Assembly (NCBI GenBank): GCA_037176905.1
Contig: JBBBWG010031642.1
Location: 3,243 to 67,242 of the forward strand
Length of the DNA: 64,000 bases
Direction: 5' to 3'
Origin: Azolla pinnata
Taxonomy: Eukaryota > Streptophyta > Polypodiopsida > Salviniales > Salviniaceae
This document shows positions 56,484 through 64,000 of the stretch, one piece after another. Under the pieces are notes generated by a model. It saw nothing but the letters and a program-made list of their open reading frames with translations. It did not search any database and was not told where the DNA came from. Every line of letters begins with the position of its first letter. Position 1 is the first letter of the stretch. The position numbers were made by a program, and so were the translations under genes.

Positions 56484-59214
56484 TGATTGTCAGAACCCAT
56501 GCCCTCGAATTTTACATGGGATTGAACTGGTTCTGTAAATCCCTGGTATGGTGCTTTTGTACTACAATGCTAGAATAAGACTGTTGTTCTTACTACTGCA
56601 AGGAAATAGTTGTTATAGACTTTCCGAACGTTTTGACGAAATGTTCTTTCTATCGTTATTATAACATGAGTCTTATTACAACATATACTAGGCAGTGTAG
56701 AAAAAATGTGAAGTTGATGTTGGCCTCAAGACTAATAAGAGTAACATTTTCTTTCTTTTCTTTTCTATCTAGGTCTTTCAAAAATTCTTTTCCTATTGAT
56801 GGTATCCTATCTCTCTCTATCTCTCTCTGTATACACACACATGCATCATATTAAAAGCCTTTCAGTCTCTCCACTAACATGTAAATTTACGGATGTGGTG
56901 GTGTATAATCTCCTTCGCGGTGTATAATACATGGAGCTCCTTAGCTGAGTATATATTAATATTCACTAACCTCATGTATCCTGTGGATGCTTTTGTGTGG
57001 CAACTTGATTCTCATGATCAGGGGCCTCCTTCAGGTGTGTCACTTGACATGAGAATATTCTTGTGAAGTCATGAGATATTCGAATCATAATTTATGTTGT
57101 TGCAATGGTTTTGGTATCAAAGTATAATGGAGTGATGCTGTGATTGAAGTTGATCTGAATTTTATCAGATGCTTGAGAAATCAATGCGATCAAAATGGAA
57201 ATAAGATAGATATGTTTTCGTGTTAAAGTGGCGATGAGCAGGCTAGAGTAATTTCCAAATGTTCTCGCAAAGATGAGTCAAGAGGTAAGTCCCTGACATG
57301 TGCAGTAACAGGGTGGTTATGACTGCAAATGGTGTACACATGCATGCTGCACAAGGCAAATGGATCACTTACTGAGATTGAGAATCTGGTTTATAAATTG
57401 CACAAGTTAAAGATGGTAAGGGCAAGGTTTATAGATCGATGCCAAGAGCTCTACCGATTGGATTTGTTCAAAACACTCAGTGCCATTTTTATACATCACC
57501 CAACTGCACATAAGAAGGATGCCCCATCTGAAAGGAGCTGCTGTTTTTAAAAGCCATCAGACACTAAATATACCAGTGAATGGAAGAACATCTTGCATCT
57601 GGAACAAACTTGGAGCATCCATTGTGTAGAGTTGCCACAAATACTCATTTCCTTTTGTATCAGATAACCAATGGTTCCACGGTCCAATTTCTGCCACAAT
57701 TCTTGAATCCAGGCTCTGCTGGAATTGGCTTTACTTTTGGAAAGCTATATAAAAGCTTGTCACATCCCATTTGTTTGCTTCTGCTGGCAGAGAGTTTTAC
57801 TGGTTAGTTGTTAAGGTTGTGAATGGAACGATTCAGGACTTGATTGCTGAGACGAGCAATCAATTTCAAACCATCAAAGGTTTCAAGCCTTTTTGGAGTG
57901 GTCAAGCACTCGCTTTTGACAAAATTTACTGCGGGATATGCCATCAATTGATGGGATGTGACTGGTTGTGTTGATAGAGGATTACTATCATTTCTGCTCT
58001 CCAAAGGTACCACCAACTTGAGACTTCATTGTCAAGGGCAGAACCGAATGTTGAACCGTCGTAGATTTGAAGCATTTAAGCGCGGAGAGTATGTCACCAT
58101 TAAATCGGAATTCCTTTCCTTTTGTTTTTTCTTGCGTCGTCTACAACCAGCGATTGTAATATTCACATTCGTTCAAAATATCAAAGGCGAATATACGAAC
58201 GTATTTCTTGACTAAAATCTGCGTCTGCAGCTGCTGACGTGAAGTAATTGTCGAGCAACCATATGGCCATCCAACTTTGGAAAGGCCCAAGCATCACTTT
58301 GCTATACGATTTGGAAAGATGGTATTGATCGACTGCATTCGACATTTAACTGTTTTACGTGAAATAAGAAAGTGTGAACAGACCAAGGACCTCGGGTTTT
58401 AAACATTATTAAAAGAAATATGAAGACCTCCTCTTTGCTACCGAGGTATGACCCTCTCTCATTCTTTTATTTATTTGATTATAATGCTCAATACAACTGT
58501 GACATAATAAAATGGGAATTTTAGTCACCTCGTTGGCTCTTTCCTCCCTCTCTTAACTAGTTGTATTTGTCTTAGATATGTTGACTCTGTAGCCATTTGG
58601 GTCCCTAGTTTTACTAATGAAATGACCTTTCAATTGAGAGAAAAAAACAAACTCTAACATGATTGAGTGGATCCTGAAGAGAAGCGAGAAACCGAACCTG
58701 AAATGTGTTTTCACTAAACGCTACACAAGCATGCTGCTAGACAGTTGAGCATTGCATACAGTCTTCCTGTGACGAGGCGTCGTCATCATCATCGACGTGG
58801 GACACACTGCCTGTTGAGACTGCAAGCCATCGCGTGATGACGGGTGAAGGCGATGGCGATGATGAAGTGCATATAAAGGATCTTTGATGGTTACTTACGG
58901 CATATGCCATACACGTGGCACGGGCGAGCAATGAAACGAGAAAGGGAAAGCTGAACGGAGTGGCCTGTGGGTCTGACATGCTTCATTGCAACGTATGCGA
59001 GGGTTGGTGTAACAACTTAAACAGAGAGACAGAGAGACAGAGAGAGAGAGAGCATAATGCTGACACAAAGGAGGATGAGGTAGCAACAGCAACTACCGTC
59101 GACATTCTCTACCGATTCCTCGATTCATTTCCAGGTTTTCCATTCCGTTTTTCCATCTATCACACTATTATGGATTTGCTAACGATGAGCGGCGTTATTT
59201 ATATAGAAGAGTAG
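56484..59214. other. Intergenic, 2.7 kb, AT-rich, no supported gene
   Basis: Frames at 57329, 57580, 57958 and 58915 show no family signature. (CT) and (CA) runs lie at 56812-56840, and GACAGAGA repeats near 59025-59050. I see no RNA gene. Confidence 0.45.
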
Positions 59215-59660
59215 AGTACATAATTGAATGGATTAAGGGTGATTAACCACAACAGCCAGCCCCGAGCATAAGGACAAAAAACGAATCCAAAGTATACCAT
59301 CTCTAGTACCCATACTATAGAATATTACATCAGATCATACCTAGGAAGTTTATAAGTAGGGATCCCATGATAGAGATTGTCGCCTCCACCAAAGAGAGTC
59401 TTTAAAGTATTTTAAGATGCTATAATGAAAGGAAGTAGCCAATTCTTTCCCTTTATATAAAGTCCGACTGCTAACATCTTGAGATGCTTCAAAATGTTTT
59501 AATAAAAGGAGGTAGCTAATGCCCTTTATATAGGTTAACTTCTAAGACTTATTGAGTGTTCACATGTGTTCGATGACCTTATGCAATCCAGTTTCTCCAT
59601 TATCTTACCTTTGAACCATTCAAATCAACCTTATAAGTCGATTATGGTTAATGGCCCAAA
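59215..59660 (+). repeat. Dispersed repeat, copy B
   Basis: Same family and orientation as 41480-41915. It shares AAGGGTGATTAACCACAACA (59235-59254), AGAGAGTCTT, GTGTTCACATGTGT and CCTTATAA. Divergence is moderate with indels, so the copies are not recent. The element class is unknown. Confidence 0.65.
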
Positions 59661-59874
59661 AACCAAGGAGACTCGAGGTGAGGTGAAACATTTGTATGAA
59701 AAGCCAAAAGGAAGCAATTGGTGTCACGGATATTCAAAATAAATTTATACACATGAAATGTTCACTCGAGTTTGGAACATATGACCCTTTAGATAAGGGG
59801 GATAATCACTAATCATTATATTATCTTATTTCTTATGATTTTCATTATTACCGATCTATACATATCATATGAAT

Positions 59875-60290
59875 GTAACGTAACATTCCGAGAACTGTTA
59901 CACCAGCTCATCATCATTTTCAGGCTCACGCATGATTGCCAAATGGCATGCTTGTATGAATACCAAGTGGCAAGCATGAGCTATACAAGGGGCTCCGGCT
60001 CCCGGTACTAAATTGACGTTTCGGTTATTCGACTCCAGTCTTCGGCGCCTTGTCCCTCCAAATCTCCTAGTAATACATATCTACTCTTCTTGTTCTCGTC
60101 CGGTGTTTCCTCTTGTCGTAATAACGCCTTCCGATTCTATCGTTGTCGACGGGCTTCGATCGTGATAATCGATGCAAGCTCTTCTTGTTCTCGTCCGGTG
60201 TTTCCTCTTGTCGTAATAGCGCCGTCCGATTCTATCGTTGTCGACGAGCTTCGATCGTGATAATCGATGTAAGCTCGTTTCGACCGCAAC
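59875..60290 (+). mobile_element. Possible solo-LTR-like segment
   Basis: It begins TGTAACGTAACATTCCGAG, a start often seen in plant Gypsy LTRs, and could end near CGCAACA at about 60290. No internal element genes or primer-binding site were seen, and a target-site duplication could not be confirmed. It contains the 94-bp duplication at 60085-60272. Treated as a fossil at best. Confidence 0.2.
60085..60272. repeat. Two-copy tandem repeat, about 94 bp
   Basis: CTTCTTGTTCTCGTCCGGTG, TTTCCTCTTGTCGTAATA, CGATTCTATCGTTGTCGACG and CTTCGATCGTGATAATCGATG occur twice with very few differences. This is a recent duplication. Confidence 0.95.
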
Positions 60291-60397
60291 ATACATTGTG
60301 CATATCAATACACACTTATACGTATGTATGTATGTATGTATGTATGCGATTCTACGGATTGAACCTGGAATTTGTGCCGACAAAACTTCTTCTGGTT

Positions 60398-60446
60398 TTC
60401 CTAAACCCTAAACCCTAAACCCTAAACCCTAAACCCTAAACCCTAA
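60398..60446. repeat. Interstitial telomere-type repeat (CCCTAAA, six to seven copies)
   Basis: A perfect run of CCCTAAA heptamers is followed by a CA run. It lies about 1.6 kb upstream of the UPRT coding start. Confidence 0.95.
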
Positions 60447-60875
60447 CACACACACACACGCCACGCACGTGTGGGGCGTGCACACGTGTGGTGGATGGGT
60501 GTGTGTAAAACGGGAACACAGACAGCGAGCGTGGCTATGGCTATGGCGACGACGCAGACGACGCAGACGACAGAGAGCGACGCGACACAGACGACACAGA
60601 GAAACGGACATGGCGTGTGTTGTCTGTGTTTGGTGGGTGGGTCGGTGTGCGCGACAAAGGGGGGTCTGTCTGTCTGTCTGTCTGATTCAAGTCCAGGAAG
60701 AAAGAGAAAGGGGAGGAAACAAGTCCCAAGGAGAGGAGGAGGAGGAGGAGGAGGAGGAAGACAAGACAGACAGAATGATCCACACAGCCTTCTTCTCTGT
60801 TTTTTTTTTGAGCCTTCCATTCCTCTGTCTCTCTCTCCCTCCCCCACGTCCTCTCTGAGCGAGGTACACAACATT

Positions 60876-60930
<55 letters not shown>

Positions 60931-61010
60931 ATGCAGTGAAGCGACTGGGAGCTTCGGGTAGGGAGAGGAGGCGGGGATTTGCGATGGAGTGCGAGCTGTT
61001 TCAGAGATGA
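60447..61010. other. Low-complexity, CpG-bearing stretch, possible distal promoter or leader of the UPRT gene
   Basis: CGACG/CAGACGA runs (60540-60610), (TCTG)n near 60668, (GGA)n at 60730-60765 and (GA)n at 60880-60928. Overlapping frames on both strands are translations of these repeats. A noncoding first exon could lie here because the UPRT start exon has a splice acceptor (TTGCAG at 62033) before its ATG. Confidence 0.4.
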
Positions 61011-61011
61011 T

Positions 61012-61215
61012 TGCCCTTCCATTATTATCTCATGAATGTAGATAGCTAGCTACCTGCAACTGCAAGTATGTATATGATTTTTAGTGAAGGGGTGGGGGGG
61101 GGGGGGGGGGGGGGGGGGGGTTGGGGNNNNNNNNNNCCCTTCCATTATGATCTCAGGAATGTAGAGAGCTAGAGACCGGCAACTGCAAGTATGCATAGGA
61201 TTTTTAGGGAACCCA
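61012..61215. other. Assembly gap (10 N) with duplicated flanks and G/C homopolymers
   Basis: Left of the N run (61127-61136) is CCCTTCCATTATTATCTCAT to GATTTTTAG, then a long G run. Right of it is a near copy (CCCTTCCATTATGATCTCAG to GATTTTTAG), then a long C run. This looks like one locus read twice across a homopolymer rather than a biological repeat. Confidence 0.85.
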
Positions 61216-62033
61216 TCTCCCCCCCCCCCCGCCCCCCCCCGCTTTTTTCGTTCTTTTTTTGGGGCATTCATTATGTCTTTCAATCTCTCTGAGAGGTGCC
61301 TCACTCATCTCTTTGCAGATTTAAGGGGAGAAGCTCCCTACGGTCGTGTGCTGTTTGCATCCGTTAGGAAGTAGTAGTTAGCAGAAGCTTTGCTCCACCA
61401 TTGTAACAAAACAAAGAAAAGAAGGTATGCAGTCATGCACTTCCAAGGGCTAGATTTTATGGTTTGGAATGCACACTGATGTACTTCCAGGTGTTTAGAG
61501 TAGAGATTCACTTAATGATGATGTCCATGGGTTGCTAGGATTAGGATCAGTAGATCGCCAAGCTGGTGACATCAGTGCTCTGCTCCATATCTGTAGAGAA
61601 CGTGTCTAGAAACAACTGATATAGTACTGTATGCAGGTACAGATCGGACTCAATAGATTGATCGGTTGTGTGTATATAATATATAGCACAATGATGCACG
61701 TGTGGTATGGAGTAGAGTTTAGGGGCTGCCAAACCGATTTTTCATACATGCACATGGGTTTTTGGATTAGTATTTTCCACTTTTAGCAGGAAGAATCACT
61801 ACTAGGATAAATAATGCACATGGGTTGAGCAATGAGGTTTTGACCCACAGGGTTGCTTTATGTCTTGGCAATTATAACCATTGCTGTTCTTCTGGGTTTT
61901 GATGTATTCGTTGTTGTGTATGTGTCCCATGCCTGTGTATTTGTGTATGCATATGCATCGTGGATGGGTGTTTGGCCTTGTGTTTGTATGGATGCCTAAA
62001 GCATTGCGTATTCTGTTTGGACCTTTGTTGCAG
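61216..62033. other. Upstream region or 5' intron of the UPRT gene
   Basis: No frame supported. It probably contains the 5' leader intron that ends at the TTGCAG acceptor at 62033. Confidence 0.4.
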
Positions 62034-62037
62034 GAAA

Positions 62038-64000
62038 ATGCATTGCCTGAGGTTGGCCAGTGTGGGATCATCCGATTTGTCTCGATTCAAGAATGATATT
62101 CCTTGCCCCTTTCTATTGCCACCTGTGACAGGGTTGGTCTCAATCGAAAAGAAAGTTGGAGAAGAGATGATGATTGTAAGAAACTTGCTTTCCTGATTCC
62201 AGTTCTGGAGAATGTCTTCTGAGGAGTAATGGTTTTGAAGAAAAATAGCCTTTTCTACAGCTTTCTCTTTTTGGATGGTCTGCAAGAGGCCCTTGCGGAA
62301 TTGAGTATTAGAGCTGTCTTATGTGTGAACAAATGATGCTAAGTTTTTGGATCGCTGTACTATTCAGAATTTTGATATTGGCTCTGGTTTTGTGTGATCA
62401 CCTTAGGTACATGTGCCTCCCCACCCACTCATCAAGCATTGGTTGTCTGTTATCCGTGATGAGTCCAGTCCAACAACCGTTTTCAGTATGGCTCTGGATT
62501 CTATCTGTTCTGATTGTAACTCGATTTGTTCCTGTTTTCTGTATAGAATAGTGAATTCCAACTTATGCTTCTTTACTGAAACACGCCGTTTCCATATTCA
62601 TTGTGTAGGAAATGCTCTGGCGGAGTTGGGAAGATTCCTAATGTATGAAGCTGCCCGAGATTGGCTAGTGGGAATTCCAAGCTTTCATTGAATTCCTTTA
62701 TTGTTGCTTCTCTGGAATTGCATCGGTCGTAGTGGAGGGCTGTAGTAAAATTATTTGTTCTCTCTTGATGCAGTTCAGTGTCAAAGGTGTAGTGCAGACA
62801 CCATGTGGAGTTGCTAACGTGGAATTCATTGATCCGAGAGAACCTGTTAGGGTCAGTATTCTGTTGAGCATATTTACTGGACAAACTGTTGAGCATATTT
62901 ACACGGGTATTCTTGTATTTGTTGAGAAGTAGCTAATTATGAGAAACTTGCCCTGTCAAGAAATAAGGTGCGTTTACGTCAATACTTGGAATTGATATCC
63001 TCTTGGGTCTCCGTAGGTGGTTCCAATACTCCGTGCAGGACTTGTGTTGGTGGAACATTTAGCTTCAGTGTTTCCATCTACTCAAACTTACCACATAGGT
63101 AGAGTAGAAGGATTCGTCCACGCATGTTTTAGTGTGTTTCTGGCTTGACCAAGGTCTTGGTTCAAGTCATTCTATTTGATGCGTATTAATGACACATAAT
63201 TGCATTGCACATATATTGGTTATAGGTTTTGTTCGGGATGAGACAACGCTTAAGCCAACATTGTATCTTAACAAGTCAGTGGACATCTCCATGTTAAACT
63301 TATTAATGTAGGATATCCATAGAATTTAAATTTCTCATGATATTTTGACATGTTTCTCTTTTGATAGGTTACCTGATAAATTTCCAGATGGTGTACGAGT
63401 TCTTATTGCTGACCCTATGCTGTCAACTGGTAATGCAGGCCTTATGTCTCCGTGAGTTCTTCACTATAAGTCTGAGAAGACTAATGATTGTGTATACTTA
63501 TCAATGTCTAGGTGGCACACTTATTGCAACAATCGATTTGCTAAAGCAGCACAATGTTGATCATCGATTGATACGGGTGGTAAGTTTCACCTCATTTACT
63601 ACAAGCCTCCATAAAGTGGATAAAGTCTAGTGTAGATGATGTATGAGAAGCATCTTTCTTCAACATGTACAAGAATCATACGCCATAACATGTTGCTCAA
63701 AGATGGGCAGTAGTTTCTCAAGTTTTTACAAATGTACGTACACCTGCCATAGATTTCAGCTGTTGTTGCTCCGCCAGCTCTCGATCAGTTAAGCAAACGG
63801 TTTCCTGGGTAAAATTTCATGCTGATTTTACTGTTCTGTTTACTAAAAGAAATTGATTGACATCTGTTGGAACATCCTTTGAGAAGTATAAATGTGTGGT
63901 TTATGCAGGCTGAGGATTTACACTGGAACTGTGGATGAGATGGTGAATGAAAGAGGGTAAGTCAGCATGTTACTTTCCTTCAGTTTTTGCTAGGTCCACC
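62038..64000 (+). CDS. UPP: Uracil phosphoribosyltransferase, plastid type (3' end beyond window)
   Basis: Ten exons seen: 62038-62175, 62407-62485, 62609-62667, 62774-62851, 63017-63098, 63226-63274, 63368-63429, 63512-63579, 63753-63808, 63909-63956. All phases fit; at least one more exon lies past the right edge. Diagnostic motifs: VHVPPHPLIKHWLSVIRDE, ALAELGRFLMYEAARDWL, VEFIDPREPV, VVPILRAGLVLVEH, RDETTLKPTLYLNKLP, the PRPP-binding loop IADPMLSTGGTLIATIDLL, APPALDQL, and YTGTVDEMVNERG. The enzyme makes UMP from uracil and PRPP in plastid pyrimidine salvage. The N-terminus (MHCLRLASVGSSDLSRFKND) is shorter than the transit peptide I recall from relatives, so an alternative first exon upstream is possible. 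The missing C-terminus should carry the final GDAGDR-type uracil loop. Confidence 0.93.

Noticed and set aside
41480-59660. The two dispersed repeat copies as LTRs of one large element
   Set aside because: Host genes (281-aa protein, PPR, HTD2-like, IPMI) lie between them and no element genes are present.

Overview
The window is nuclear DNA of a land plant. Evidence: spliced GT-AG genes with plastid and mitochondrial targeting, plant-only families (trihelix GT-2, GARP/HHO-NIGT1, plant TEY MAP kinase, plastid IPMI small subunit, plastid UPRT), and telomere-type TTTAGGG tracts. Two very long PLS-type PPR genes, one with an OSB-like PDF segment in front of its PPR tract, resemble PPR repertoires I recall from seed-free plants, ferns above all. 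A fern or other seed-free vascular plant is therefore my best guess, but it is inference. Two N gaps (46477-46576 and 61127-61136) show this is an assembly.

Layout, left to right: PPR gene 1 (-, 448-3048); PRELI/MSF1 lipid-transfer protein (+, 4559-5116); an unrecognised single-pass membrane protein with a duplicated coiled-coil motif (-, 9232-10611); two-domain trihelix factor (-, 13873-15366); a PDI with a His-rich luminal extension and RDEL tail (+, 17498-21106, 10 exons); a TEY MAP kinase (-, 22366-25418, 6 exons); a 1,315-aa protein joining an HNH-like domain, a Myb/SANT domain and a coiled coil (-, 27279-32418, 8 exons); an HHO/NIGT1 GARP repressor (+, 35750-39984, 5 exons); an unrecognised basic 281-aa protein (-, 43725-45596, 4 exons), head to head with PPR gene 2 (+, 45999-49597, 2 exons); a MaoC/hotdog hydratase-like protein of the mitochondrial HTD2 type (+, 51565-53276, 4 exons); plastid isopropylmalate isomerase small subunit (+, 55267-56483, 2 exons); and plastid uracil phosphoribosyltransferase (+, 62038 to beyond the right edge). 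Exon joins were worked out by hand from splice sites, reading phase and family alignment; all keep frame.

Functionally this is an ordinary mix: organelle RNA processing (two PPRs), organelle lipid, fatty-acid, leucine and pyrimidine metabolism, ER folding, signalling and transcription control. I see no gene cluster or operon-like logic.

The dominant structural feature is local tandem duplication. At least a dozen independent arrays with units of 20-205 bp sit in introns, 3' flanks and intergenic DNA. Some touch gene structure: copies of the MAPK stop-codon region trail behind that gene, and copies of an HHO splice acceptor plus exon start sit in the preceding intron. The most interesting protein is the HNH-like/Myb/coiled-coil fusion, which lies just downstream of a regular 19-bp higher-order telomere-like array. 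Other oddities are a PDI active site (CNFC) carried by a 31-nt micro-exon, a MAPK with DFGM in place of DFGL, and an HTD2-like protein lacking the catalytic Asp.
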